DNA of 63,767 nt. It comes from Circinella minor (Eukaryota > Mucoromycota > Mucoromycetes > Mucorales > Lichtheimiaceae). Below, piece after piece: positions 24,275-37,661 of the stretch. The translations under genes were made by a program, and so were the position numbers. The DNA is taken from assembly GCA_016758965.1 (NCBI GenBank), contig JAEPRB010000228.1, positions 1 through 63,767 on the forward strand. The letters run 5' to 3'. Each line of letters opens with the position of its first letter. The first letter of the stretch is position 1. The notes beneath the pieces are model-generated. The model was not told where the DNA came from. It ran no database searches and saw nothing but the letters and a program-made list of their open reading frames with translations.

Positions 24275-26762
24275 ATGTTGAGCAAAATTATTAACAAATC
24301 ATTTGTACAAAAGAGAAAGGATGATGTGGATGATGGAGATGCTGGATCATGTACGCAAACTGTTGTCGATGACACTATCAACGATTTATCTCCACCATTA
24401 CTAAAAACATACCCACAAGCTTGGCTAGTTTTATTTTTCCTTGTTATGCTTCGTACAGCAGTTTCCGTATTTCAATTTACTTTTAGTGTGGTGCCCAATC
24501 TTACTGCAGAATATTTTTCTGTCTCTTTGACAGGTGTTAATTGGCTAGCCAACGTTCAATGCTTGGTTTATGTCTTTTTTAGTTTTTTTACCGGCTGGTT
24601 GTTTGAAAAACTGGGTGTTAAACGATCGGTAAGTTCCCTAATGTTTTCCTCTCCCCTACGTATCCTTTCTCCCCTTTCAATTTATCTTTTTCCCGAGTCA
24701 AAATTTATTAGTTATCGATGATTTGTTTGTTATATAAATACAATTAATAAAAAAAATGATACGTACTAATTATAATATTTTAGCTTATCCTTGCTGGATT
24801 TTTATGTGCAGCTGGCTCTGCTATTCGATTTATAGCAATTAAACTAAATTCATTCCCAATAGTCATGGTGGGTCAGGTTATTGGATCTGCTGCGTCACCA
24901 CTTTCGTTGAATATCATGACTATGGTATATAAACTTAATATTTTTACGTAAACGTTTAGCAGATGGATAATTTTATAACAGGGCAACATTCTTTGATTTT
25001 CAATGTTTGTATATTAGTTTGCATCTACTTGGTTTACAGAGAATAAACGAGCGACAGCAGGGATGTTTGTAGGTAAGGTGGATTATCGATAAGTACTAGT
25101 AAATAAGGGGAAAGAGATAAGGAGATAAAATAGTAACTAATTTTTAGTAATAACAAATAATATAAAATATATCATACTTAATATTATTGTATGTACCTTC
25201 CGTATTATTTCATTGTTGTTGTGACAACGGAACCAGCCTCCAATTATGGTGCTATTCTAGGCATGTTTATGATACCTGCAATTACGACCAAGCTTGAACA
25301 AATTCCAATGACTGTATGTACAATGCTGTAATATTCTTTAAAGATTTTAGATAACTATTTTTCAATGTTACTATTAACACAAAACTAACAAACATATATT
25401 ATTTATTTATGTATCTATTTGTTTACAAAAAAAAGTTGATGGTAGTAACAATTATTGCTGCTGTAGCATTTATTCCACTTTTTTTTATACCTGCAAAACC
25501 TCCAACACCCCCGTCATTAGTACAAGATCAACAAAAACCTTCATTTTTCAGCGGATTAAAACTATTGTCAAAAAATTACAACTTTTGGATTCTTTTCTTG
25601 GTACATAGTTTAAATGTTGGTCTTAGTATTGCATTTGGTACGATATTTACTCAGGTTATTTCACCTTATGGATATACTGATACCGAAGCTGGTCAATTGA
25701 ATGCAATTGCATTTTTTGCAGGCACACTTGGCTGTTGTAAGTAGTACTATAAAAAAATTAATGTGTGGTTTGATTATATTAGTTTTTTTTATACATTTGA
25801 CTTAAATAATCACCCATGGCTTTTTTTTTTTGGTTCTTTGTACATGAATAATAGCGGTAGCAGGCCCAGTATTGGATAAAACCAAACAGCACAAGTTATT
25901 TTTAAAATTAATCGCACCCATGGTCTTAGTGAGTGATCTAGGATTTATTTTTATTAGTAAGTCATTTAACTATATACAAGTTGTTTTTACTACGCATAAG
26001 AAAAAAAATCTACTTAAATGTAACTACTTAAAACTTTTAACTTATTCTATTCTTTTTTTAAAAAAAAGTCCGTAAAGAAGCATTTGCAGCCATATTATTT
26101 GTCATGACCATCAATCAATTCTTTTTATCATTCTTGGTACCAGTAGCTATTGAACTTGGAAGTGAAAGTAAGCTTTTATAGACACTCTTTATAAACATAT
26201 TCGACCAAAAACAAAACATCTGTATTTATTATAAATCTCATCTACTTTTATTTATACTCACGCTTGCCCACTCACATAATATGACGTCCCTTATTAATAA
26301 TATTGAATTATAGCAACTTATCCAGTATCTGACGCTACAACAAGTTCAATCCTTTGGCAAGGTGCTCAAATATGTGGTTTTGTTCTTGTCATTATTATGG
26401 ATATGGTTCGTGATCCTCAAGGAAGTCCACCCAATAATTTATATAAGGCCTTAATTATTCAAGCAACAGTAGCTGGTGTTGTCATGGTTTTGGCTTTCCT
26501 GTTCCAGGGCCCTATGGCACGATCAGAAGCTATTGCTTGGCAAAAAGAGCAAGAAGAACGATTTAAAGGACAAGAAGACAAATCTACTTTTCAAAAATTA
26601 GCTACTACTACTACTGCCACTTCAGTTTTGGATGGTACATTATCACTAGAAACCACCTTGACAAAAAATGTTATAAATGATGGATCACATCAACATGAGA
26701 TAATTGATCAAGAAAAAAGAAATGATAATAACCTCATTTCCTCTTATACTCGCCATTATTAA
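24275..26762 (+). CDS. Major facilitator transporter, SLC49 (FLVCR/DIRC2)-like
   Basis: Eight exons: 24275-24628, 24784-24924 (or to 24947), 25018-25073, 25237-25313, 25436-25736, 25855-25956, 26069-26167, 26314-26762. About 530 residues, 12 predicted helices, a charged N-terminus and a Glu/Thr-rich tail. Family signs: YPQAWLVLFFLVML in helix 1, NWLANVQCLVYV, then VMVGQVIGS, FASTWFTENKRATA and NYGAILGMFMIPA, as in FLVCR-type carriers. Animal relatives carry haem or choline; the fungal substrate is unknown. The junction between exons 2 and 3 does not keep frame with the best donor (GTATAT at 24925): an extra T leaves a +1 shift. A later donor (GTAAAC at 24948) restores frame but adds about ten residues. 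See findings. Confidence 0.8.
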
Positions 26763-29692
26763 AAGAGATACGTAATATAAAAAAAATACATTATTATATA
26801 GATGAGGGCTGGTTTCAATGCAGTATTTTGGATAGTAGAAAATGTTTAATATTGATTAAATTAAAAACGTAGCATTTAGTTACGTATCATGTTAAAATAA
26901 ATCAATTTGGTTAGTTTGCATAAATGAACCTATTAATTAAAGCGCAAGTAGTTTTATTCAATTCAATAAAAACATTGTCTCGTACGTATTGTAAGAATCA
27001 ATTTTTTAGAAGGCATCAAGGCTTGCCAGTTTTTCTAATTTAATGATTTACAGCCGTACAGATAATGAGTATCATATTTTCCAATACAGTGGGACATTGA
27101 TAATTGCTGCCTTTTTACTTAAATTACTATCACGACGTGCTCTTGTCATTTACAAAATCACTCATCACAGAAAATAATATATACATATGACAAATGAATT
27201 TATTTGAGCAAAAAAGTGTAATAATAGCCTTGCAATAATAAAATCATATGTTTTTATATATTGGCGTCAACTGACATGCGTGTCCTTTTCCTAAGAAATG
27301 AACTTTATAACAATCACAATGAGACGACTGTACACAAAGTAAAAGAAGTGAAAATATGCACATAAAAATGGTAGGCGAATGGCTTATATTATGTAGAAAC
27401 TGGACTACTGATTGAATCACGCTTGCCCTTATGTTATGAAATAAAAGATTTTGAATAACGGAGCAATGGTAAAAAAATGATAATGGAACGGGTCCTTGTT
27501 ACGAACGGTAGCTTATCACCTAGTCAATTATTTCCCTGCGTTATACATATATTCAACTCGTATGGTTTAGTCAAAATAAGTGACCTATATGGAGCGAAAA
27601 TGAGAAATAGAAATGCAAAAAGTGGCGGTTTTACCTGTCCAAAAAAATAGCTCTCTCAGAAACAGAGACATCGTAATCAACAGATAATAATCAATTTATA
27701 ACCGCCATTAGTTATCTAATATTCGCAATACTTTTCTTTTATCAAGAGAAGAGATGGTTATACGTACAAAGTAAAATCTTACTTTTGTTATGATTTGTCC
27801 AGATGGGTCTATAGGCGAGAAATACAAACAACTATAATTGCACAACTATAGAGTTTTTGTATGTATACGTAGTGCGATTATTTCGTACAGAACACCACCC
27901 ATTGTTTATTACATTACAAGTAAATATACAGCTAGTAATCTCAGAAAAATATAATACCCTGACCCTGGAATAATACGATCCAATAAATTAGTACATTTTT
28001 ATTATGTAAGATGCGTAACTTCTATTGTTTTTGCCATTGGACTTAATATTATTTGACTTTTGCCGATCCATCCCCACGAAATGACGCACATCATATACTT
28101 GATAACGACACTAAAAAGTTCAGGAAATGACAGTGCAGCACGATACGGCATTATCCGGAGAGCATTGACCACAATAAATGAGTTTAGAATATAACTTAAC
28201 GACAAACATCATTATTATCAAATATTGTATTCTTGGGTCCAAAAATAAAATTCGTGTTAATTAATACATGCATATCCACCATATGTTTCTTTTAACACAA
28301 CAACAACAAAATCGAGAAAAGACAAAACGATGAATACTTTTCAACGAATCAGCTGATCTACTTGCCTCCTTTTTTTCCCTCCCATTCTGCACTGCTCCCC
28401 CAATTATCATTCCCCCCAAATCATTTTAGTGTTCCACCATGGGTCCCTTACCCTCTCACTTTCTTTTTTTTTTTAGTTTGATCGGAAGGATGAGGAGTAA
28501 AAAAATAATAATTTTTATTTAAGAGTGTTGTGCACAGATGAGCCTTTAGAACACATGTGTCACGTTAGAAACCTGAAAACGAAAAATACTTGTCCGCGCA
28601 CGTTGTGGCAAAAAAAAGAAGTGAACAACAAAATAATATATTGAATGCATATCGCGGTAATTAGAAAGTGATGTGTATAACAAAACCCACCCCTTAAAAA
28701 CCAATCGTTTCCTATCCGTCAATTATACATCATGATTGGAGCAAAATGATTCATATTATAAGATGTGCTACTATTTCTATCATTAGTATGATTCGCTTTT
28801 TCCTTCATAAGTAAAATAAAAAGGTAACTTAATAAATGAAATAGCAACTTTAATTGTTGTTGTTTTTTCTAAACGTAAGATAAAGATAAATAATCACACC
28901 AGCTGATGAAAGAAAACGTTATGAACATAAAATGTGGAAATGCAATAATAATAATACAAGAGTAATAATAACTTTTAGGAGGATAAGTGATGTTATAATT
29001 TTTTAAGTGAAAAGCGGAAATTCCGGACCGATAATAGGAACACAAGGTCGGGGGGACCGGTTAGCATTTTTAGCATTTTTTTTTTTTTTTGATCGCAATT
29101 GGGAAAAAGGGGGTTGAATATCCCTGCGCACTTCTTTCTTCACTTGTTATGATAATGAAAAAAACTATGTGATAATAATGAGCAACAATGATAAACAATA
29201 AAATGTAATAAAGAAAAGAAGTAATTAATGAATACTATTTTTTATATGAATGAGTAGTGATGCTATTAAGATAAAAAAAAAAAAACGAGGAAATGAAATG
29301 CATCACCATAGCAATCGGAACCAAGCAATGGACTTTTTGTGTAACAATTGCCCAATTCTTGTAATACGCGCAGAAGCCTGTAATACTTGGGTTCTCGGCT
29401 TGTCGTCCGTTTCTTTCTTTTCTTTCTTCTTTTAACTACTTTTTGCTATTTTTTCATTTTTTTTATTATATATTTTAGAAAAGTAGCATATATTTTATAT
29501 ATCAATTTTTTTTTTAAAAAAAAAGGCACATCTATCAACAGTGGCCTGTATATATATATATCTATCTATCTACGATTAAAAGACGAATGGTCCTATATAT
29601 ATAAATCAACGTCGTTATACATTTTATTTACATAAAAACATATATAATACATAGACTCTATATTTAACGCAGATACACGCAAAAAAAAACCC
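26763..29692. other. Long non-coding region upstream of the kinesin gene
   Basis: About 2.9 kb with no supported exon. A GC-rich patch (GGTCGGGGGGACCGG, near 29048) is followed by a long T run. The last 300 bases are likely kinesin promoter and leader. No RNA gene was recognised. Confidence 0.5.
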
Positions 29693-32600
29693 ATGACTTC
29701 AACTGCCGTGAGGTAATAATATATTTTCAGCCCACATTGCGAATTCAATGCCAATTTCATATACACATAATATTATTTTCAAATGTTGATTGTCCGTGAA
29801 CTTTTTATTTATTTGTAGAGTGTGTCTCCGCGTAAGGCCACTAACGCAAAAAGAACGACTAAGCAATTGTAGTGAATGTCTATCATACATTCCAAACGAA
29901 CCACAAATCTTAATCGGAACCGACAAATCATTTACTTACGACTATGTATTTGATACCAACACTGAACAAGCCAATGTATATCGTAGTGCAGGAGCACCTT
30001 TGATGCAAAAATTTATGGATGGGTAATAAAAGATATTTATACACTAACCCTTCATTATTTTTATTATTATTATTACAACCTATGTACCTACAATTTCTTC
30101 TACTTTTATTCTCACATGAAATACCTAATTATTTTGTTTGTTTTTTACTCCTTTATAGTTTCAATGCAACTATTTTAGCTTATGGGTAAGAAGATAAAAA
30201 AAATCATATCTATCATTTGATATTTTTTTATAGAAATGTTTTGTTATGTCAAGTAAACTAAAAAAGAAACTATTTTTTACTTATTTTTTTTGACGGTTGA
30301 ACTTAGTCAAACTGGATCGGGAAAGACTTACAGTATGGGAACCGGCTTAGAGAACACCAATGACCCAGAAAATGAAGGTCCGCCACACTTTTTTTTTCGG
30401 CTTTACCACATAAAAATAAACGAATTGTATAACCTCAAAACGTGCTATACTAACTTCTCCTTCTCTTGGCCTTTCTTTCACCTTATACATAAAAACTACC
30501 TTCTTAATTTTTATTATTATTATTATTTCTATGATACTCCTTACATATAAATATTTTTACAGGAATTGTCCCTCGATGCATATTAGAGCTTTTTGAGAAA
30601 TTGCAGGAACGTGCAGATCAAGACCCCGAATATAAATATGAAGTTGCCGTATCATTTTTAGAGTTGTACAACGAAGAATTAATTGACCTATTGAATCCCA
30701 CCACAGCTCAAAAACGCAAGAATGCTAATTCAGTTAATACAACAGAGATCTCCATCCGTGAAATTGCCGGGAGCATTTATTGGAGTGGTGTAAGAGAAGA
30801 GCCTTGTAGTAGTCCTGAAGAATTATTAGGGTAAATATAATTAACTTTTTTTTTTGGCCCTTGATTTATTGCTATATCTTCATTATTATCTTTGGTGGCT
30901 AAAAGATAACTGAATCGAGTCTCCTCTTTCCACTCCCCAAAGTAATCCCCTTAAAAAATCCTTGTATAAAACTTGATGGCGTTGGTAATAATAGTAATAA
31001 TATATGTAAATGTGGTTTTTCGATATTATAATAGATTCCTTGCTAAAGGTTCCTTGTGTCGTACTACCGGTTCTACTGAAATGAATACTGTATCCTCTCG
31101 TTCCCATGCAATTTTCTCTGTCATCCTTAAACAGACCAAACCAGACGATGAGGGGAATAGTGAGGGTAACAAATCATCTCAAACACTTACCAGTAAATTC
31201 CATTTTGTCGATTTGGCCGGTTCTGAAAGGGTAAGAAAAAAAATATTGAACAAACTGATTAAATCAATAATTGAGCTTTTATTAATTTTGACTGTTGTTA
31301 TATACACATATAGTTAAACCGTACAAAAGCCCAAGGTGATCGTGCCAAAGAAGGTATCGCCATCAATTCAGGTCTATTGGCACTTGGTAACGTTATTTCA
31401 GCCCTTGGAGACGATACTAGACGAGCTACACATGTTCCTTATAGAGATTCTAAGCTTACTAGATTGCTTCAAGATTCACTGGGTGGTAACAGTCAAACTT
31501 TGATGCTTGCATGTGTCTCACCAGCAGATAGTAATTTCATGGAAACCCTCAACACCCTCAAGTACGCTAATCGTGCTCGTAACATCAAAAACCGTGTTAC
31601 GGTCAACCAAGATTTTGCTGGAAGTTCAATTGAAGTTAACCAGTTACGATCATTGGTCGCACGTCTTCGTATGGAAATTCAATCGCTACGGGCCGAAGCT
31701 GGCGGGGAAACATATGCTGGCAGTATTCAACGCGATGAAGAAGTTAGAGGCTTGCGCAATGAAGTCACCCGATTACGAGATCGTATTGATGATATGAGTA
31801 CCAACTTAATTCAGGTAACGAGTGAACGCGATACACTTGTCATGGAACGTGATCTCGGTGAATTCATTGATGAAGAAGGAAGTATCGATAGTAATGGTGT
31901 AGCACGACCAAGACGATTGAGCAGCAACGACGACGACAATGAACGAACCGAAAAATTAAAAACACATCCTATCATTGCTCAATATCAAAAAACAATTCAA
32001 GATTTGAACAACGAATTAAGTGATACACGCGATCGACTTGCATTTTTAGAAAGCGTCAAGCCTGCTATGCAAGCCATGGCATTGGCAAAACAACAAGCCA
32101 GTTTTTCAGGATCAATTTCGTGTGGAAGTCGTGCTGAACCTAGTACATCAATAACAGGGGGTGCTAGACGGAAACGACATCGTCGTCGTCGTGGCGGTCG
32201 CATGAGTGCTACCTCTAGTAGTACAACTACAACTGTACGTCCTGCCAAAGTGGCATCTCGACAACGTTATACTCGTGCCGGCAGCAGTAAATCTTCTAAT
32301 AACAAGGTGTCCTATCAAGAGCCTGATATTCCTGAATATGACGATGATGAAGGGTTTGTCAACGATCAAGATGAAGATATTCGACAAGAAGTCAAAGACA
32401 GTATCGCCAAAGCACGCGATGAAATTCGTAAGGGTATGGAAGTCCTTGAACTTATTAAACCTTTAGATGATACTGCCAAGGCTTGGGAAGAAGAACTTGA
32501 AGCATTTGAAGAAGAAGAACGACGTATCCATGGCAACAGTATGCATCGTGCACATTCCGATGAAGGAACTTTTTCATCTACCCCTTCACCTGTTGGTGAT

Positions 32601-35552
32601 GAGAATGGTGCTCATTATCGCACTGATAGTGAACTTTTTGATGAAATCGAGACTCTGGTATTGTAATCTTTTTATTTTTTTGTTATAATTGAGTTATTCT
32701 TTAAATACATTTCTGGAATTTTATGCAAATTATGTATTAATATATTAACTTTATCACACATTGAATATGTGGAATAAATTTACATCTAGGCTGTACCTGC
32801 ATGGGAGAACCCTGAAAAAGCCAAACAGCAAGAGCAATCGGATGAAACTTCCGGTCATCATACAATGGAAAGCAACAGTGATAGCAATAACAAAGATGCT
32901 ACAAACAAGGCCATGATGGTATTACAAGAAAACAGTAAACATAACCCACAAATGGTCCGTATGCTTCATCAAATTCAATCTGATATCAAGGTGAAAGAAA
33001 AACTTGTATTACATCTTGAAAAATCAGAGACCGAATATGCATTTATGCGACGCAAGTTCGATGACAAAATTACCCATCTTCAAGGTCAACTTGCCGAACT
33101 TCAACGTGAACGTGATACTGCTTTGATGCGTACCAAGAGTCGATTTGGTTCAACAAAATCAGATGCAACTGTTCAAATGAAGGAGAAACAACAGCTTGTT
33201 GATATCCGTCATGCTTATGAAGCCAAAATGAAAAACTTGCTTTCTGAAATCCAAGAATTACGACGCAAATATTCACAAACTACCATGACGATGCAAGCAA
33301 CCCGTAATCAAAATGAAACATTGCTTCGTTCACTTCGTGTCAATGTGGAAACTTTACAAGTGGAAAAGAAACGTATGGTGAAACGTATGAAGGCTGAAGC
33401 TGAACGTGTTCGAGAACAAATGTCAACTCAAGAACGTAAAATTCATCAATTGCAACGACAACAAGCAGAAGCAACCATGGCTAAGAGACGATTAGAGCGT
33501 GAACATGAAAGCCAAAAGTTAATGCTCAAGAAGCGTAATGAGGAGATTTTGATTAATCATAATCAACTCAAGCAGATGACCAATGTTTTAAAGAAGGCTG
33601 TCCGTGAAGGTGGTATTTTGGATGAACGTCTGTTGAATAAAGTCTCCCATATTGTCGGTGGAAGCTTTGCTATTGTGGCTCGTGGTGGTACTCTTGGCTT
33701 TGGTCAACGTCGTGTTCGTAAAAAGGTTAACCCGATCCCAATTCAAGTCCGTGCTACTCGCAAGAAGGAGTTGTTAGACAAGGCTTTGTGTCAATTTATT
33801 CAAGGCAAGCAAGCTGTTGTTGAAATGGAGCAATTACTTGTTCGTCGGGAACGACTTGCCGGCGAAAAATTGGAGTTACTGGAAGAACGCAAGCATATCT
33901 ATCTTGCTGAAAAGGAGAACGCGGATGCCACAGGCGAGCCAATGGATACAATGGCTATTGAATTAATGGATGAACGTATTGATTTGATGTCGGCAGAAAT
34001 TTCCTATTTGTCTGCACGTATTCGAGCTTTACAATCTGAAGCAGCCGGTGAATCCATGGATGACGATATGGTCAATGGTAATAATGGTGTACAACAGCAC
34101 AGTCGCCCTGAAAAACATGTCACTTTTGCAGATGAAATCATTACCAATCCAACTCCTACCGATGAATGGGCAGATATGGATGCATTTGAAGAACAATTCA
34201 GTGTTCCAACCAATGCAGCACCCGAAATGGCTTACGATATTACTGTTAAGTTGTTAAAATCACTTGAATCTGACGAATGTAAACGTATTGCAGAATCATT
34301 GGTGGAAGATATCATGGATCTGCGTATGAGCGAATGCAATCGCCAAGTGACTCAACAAAACCTTGAAAAAACAGTGATGGATCTGCGACGTACATTGATC
34401 GTCATGAAGCGTGCTGCTATTGCCACCACCGTAGAGAATGAACGTCGTATTCGTAGACTTGAAACCAGTCCAGATATTCAAGCCCGTGGACCTTCGCCCA
34501 TGGATGTTAAAATTGAAGAATATATCAATGGTGGCAACACTATCTTTGACAAGATTTATGAAGATGGTTTACGCGGTATGATAGCCACTCCCGAACCGGA
34601 CATTGAAATGATAGGAGCTTCTAATCATGGTGCTGACTCCTCAGGTTCTTCTGTTGCCTCGACCTCCTTTATTGCTGATGATATTATGATGCCAAGCATG
34701 GAAAGTATCATGGACGAATCAGCAGCGACATTAGTATCACCACAAAAATCACCAACATTGAGTTACACAAGCCTCAACGATAATAACAATAAACCACCTC
34801 AACCATTGAAATCCATGGTCGAAAAACGTACCCCAGGACGGGATGCAACACCTTCACCTGATCGTTTCTTCAACATGATCCAAAAACGGTTGTCATGGCA
34901 ACAACGAGCGGGAGGTTCCGAATCGCCGGTTCCAATTACAATGATTAGTCCAGCAGAATTTGCACGCTACGCTACTGATCGAGACTCTTCTACTTCTTCT
35001 ATCCGAAGTAGTCATCTCCGCCGGTCTTCATTACAATCCGATTATTCTTCTTCTCAATCGGCTAATTCATGGAATAATACAATATCATCAACAGGTTCTC
35101 AACAACAACAACAACAACGTAAACGAGCATTTACTGTCAATGGACAGCAACAACCTCGTCAACGAGCATCACTTCGTGAATTGTCACTTGTCGGGTCGGC
35201 AGCGGGGCCCATCCCTAACGGCCGGGAAACAACTGAAGGAAATGACATTGTGCAACAACACCCTCCTCCGCTTCCGCCATCATCGCCGCTTGCAAACTAT
35301 TCATCGCTTCAACGTCAATATAAGCGTCAAACCATGCCTAGTTTGTCAACGATCGAACGTCCGACTACACCATCTTCTGGTAATGTGTTTGATCGACTTT
35401 CTCAAACACCCACTAGAGCTTCTCGCGCAAAAATGTCGTATCAACGTCATAGCAGTGGTAGTATGGAAGAATTACGACGACGATGGGATAGTATGGAACA
35501 AAATGAACAATTGCAACAACAACCAGAACGAGTTGCTAGTCCATTCTATTAA
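29693..35552 (+). CDS. Kinesin-4-like (KIF4/KIF21 group) N-terminal motor protein
   Basis: Eight exons: 29693-29712, 29819-30022, 30159-30185, 30307-30377, 30563-30830, 31035-31230, 31314-32657, 32790-35552; 1630 residues. The N-terminal motor shows [11 protein letters not shown], the P-loop GQTGSGKT near residue 84, [13 protein letters not shown], switch [12 protein letters not shown], switch [10 protein letters not shown] and the end of the motor [13 protein letters not shown]. Long charged coiled coils follow (about residues 400-480 and 640-890), with a Lys/Arg-rich patch ([12 protein letters not shown]), which could be a nuclear signal, between them. The C-terminal third is Ser/Pro/Gln-rich with no WD repeats, closer to chromokinesin/KIF4 than KIF21. 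Likely role: plus-end microtubule motor in spindle or cell organisation. The last two exons hold most of the protein. Confidence 0.9.
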
Positions 35553-36655
35553 ATGATGATGATATACCCTCTTCTCTTATTTTCTAATATGCTTTATATA
35601 TATATATATTTCAACCCGGGAAAAAAAGAAGGAATTATATTTTTTTTTGTTGATCATATATATATATATATATATATATAATGATCATTATCCATCAATG
35701 TCAATATATTCGAAACAGACCCCTTTTTATTTACTTTTTACTTTTTATTATTATTACTATTATTATTATACATTATTTATTGCTTTTCAAAAAATAAAAT
35801 ATATCCCTCCCCTTCTTGTTTAATGTACAGTAACTCTTTTTTTTTTCTTCCCTTTTTTTTTCTCTTTCTCTCTTGAAGTATTATTATATAATAAAGAAAT
35901 CATTTATTATCCTTATTCTTATTTGTTTAAAACCAATATAAAACCTTGAATTAAGCTTTTCAATGTATTAATTGGTATAAATTTTTCTGGAACAAGACTG
36001 ACACTAGTTACGTACCTACTAAAAAAGTTACTGCTTGGCATTTCTTATTATATGAAACTAGGACGTCAGGAACAAATTTTTGAAACAAAAAATTGTGAAT
36101 CTAATAAAATTGATCCTCAGGTACGTACGAATCAAAAATAATGGTGTGGGGTATTTAACACATCACAAATAATATACGTACGTATAAAAAAAATGTTTAT
36201 CAAGTACGTAATGTATCATTTTTAGTGCTATTTACAAAAGTAAATAAATAATAAATAAAATGGTGCACTGACCAATTTTTTTTATAAAGATGTTATTGTT
36301 TATGAACAAAAATGAACGCACTAAATTATTGTTTGTTTTTCAAAATTATGCTTTGTGACACAACATAAAACAACGTGGAATGAAAAAAAAAAGAGAGACG
36401 ACGATCTGTCAAATTCATCTGAAACCTAATTGATGTTAGCCAAGAACGGAGAGCGGTATACAAATCCATTGATTATTCTCAGACAAAAAGGAAGATCTGG
36501 ACCTCTTCATTTTTTCTTGTCAGTGAGACATGACGAATAATGAAACGTGCCTACTATAGAATTCAGCGATCAAATAAAAAAAAAAGGGGAACTTGGTCAA
36601 TTAATCCATCATCAAGTCAGGGTAAGCAGAAACCCAGATGGGTGAAAATAAAAAC
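35553..36655. other. Intergenic, kinesin 3' end and GH17 upstream region
   Basis: It contains a TA microsatellite near 35656-35680, T and C/T tracts and five TACGTA sites (36010-36210). No gene is seen. Confidence 0.5.
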
Positions 36656-36664
36656 TATAAAAGG
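36656..36664 (+). promoter_or_regulatory. TATA box of the GH17 gene
   Basis: TATAAAAGG, 136 bases before the GH17 start codon, is the best TATA match in the window. It fits a strongly expressed secreted enzyme. Confidence 0.6.
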
Positions 36665-36791
36665 CCGGGTATATGACTTTTTGAACCTTTTTTTTTTTTT
36701 CATTATTCTTCACACTCTTTCATCTATTTGATTCCTTTTTAGCTGCTGGTTCGGCTTGTATATATACATTTCTTTTACATTCCTTTACAAA

Positions 36792-37661
36792 ATGCAACTC
36801 TCATTCTTTCTTTTCGCAACACTCCTTATTGTCGGTTTGGTTCAAGCCCTTCCTGCCCACAAAAAACGTGACTCTGGTAGTCTTTGGGGTATTACATATA
36901 CAGCAAAAGGATCTGATGGCTCTTGTCACAGTCCCGAGCAGGTCTCGGAATTCATCAAGCGTTTCAAAGACAATGGTATCAAGAACATTCGTACCTATTC
37001 CCAAGAATGTGATCAATTACCCAACATTTTAGATGCTATCGAAAAGAATGGCGGTGACATGAAAGTGTTGGCTGCCGTTTGGATTGGTGGTGATGACGAT
37101 GACAAGGAAATCTCTGACCTTGAAAAGAATTTGAAAGGTGCTAACAAGGATTTGATTTCTGGTATTGCAGTTGGTAATGAAGCTGTCCAAGGTGGTCTTA
37201 TGGATGGTGGTAAGGTTGCTTCCAAAATCAAGGAAATCAAGGAAAAGTTCAGTGAATTCAAGATTGGTACTGTCGATACACCTACTGGCTTTAGCAGTGA
37301 TATGGTTGAAGCTTCCGATATTATTTGGGTTAACATTCATCCTTTCTTTGGTGGTGTTTCCGCTGATGAAGCTGTCAAGAACTTGGAAGAACAAATCTCT
37401 AGTTTCGAAGGCAAGGCTAGTGGTAAAGATATTGTCATTAGTGAAGTAGGCTGGCCCTCTGAAGGTGAATCTAATGGTAATGCTAAACCCGGTGTCGATG
37501 GTATGTCCAAGGTTGTAAAAGCTTTGATGAACAGCGATATCCAATATTATTTCTTTGAATCTCATGATAGCAAATGGAAAGGTGATGGCTCTTATGGTGT
37601 TGAACCTCATTGGGGTCTTATCGATGCCAATGGCAAATCCAAGATTTCTGAATTTCAATAA
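36792..37661 (+). CDS. Secreted GH17 beta-1,3-glucan hydrolase/transferase
   Basis: A single exon of 289 residues. A signal peptide (MQLSFFLFATLLIVGLVQA) is followed by a Kex2-like KKR at 24-26. The GH17 barrel shows the acid/base Glu130 in AVGNEAV, the nucleophile Glu218 in ISEVGWPSEGE, and the aromatic WVNIHPFF and YYFFESHDSKWK segments. The family cuts or transfers beta-1,3-glucan in cell walls, as Bgl2 and Scw proteins do; Mucoromycota use such enzymes in wall remodelling or on outside glucan. No GPI signal or Ser/Thr-rich tail is present, so it is probably released or held in the wall by non-covalent contact. The lack of introns, TATA box and even codon choice (GGT, AAG, GCT) suggest high expression. 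Confidence 0.93.
   Translation: MQLSFFLFATLLIVGLVQALPAHKKRDSGSLWGITYTAKGSDGSCHSPEQVSEFIKRFKDNGIKNIRTYSQECDQLPNILDAIEKNGGDMKVLAAVWIGGDDDDKEISDLEKNLKGANKDLISGIAVGNEAVQGGLMDGGKVASKIKEIKEKFSEFKIGTVDTPTGFSSDMVEASDIIWVNIHPFFGGVSADEAVKNLEEQISSFEGKASGKDIVISEVGWPSEGESNGNAKPGVDGMSKVVKALMNSDIQYYFFESHDSKWKGDGSYGVEPHWGLIDANGKSKISEFQ

Noticed and set aside
34960..35556. 198-residue alternative-frame ORF in the kinesin tail
   Set aside because: A shadow frame within low-complexity Gln/Ser codons; the kinesin frame is continuous across it.
36801..37658. Long antisense ORFs opposite the GH17 gene
   Set aside because: They mirror a strongly biased coding strand with clear GH17 active-site motifs; no family match on the antisense side.
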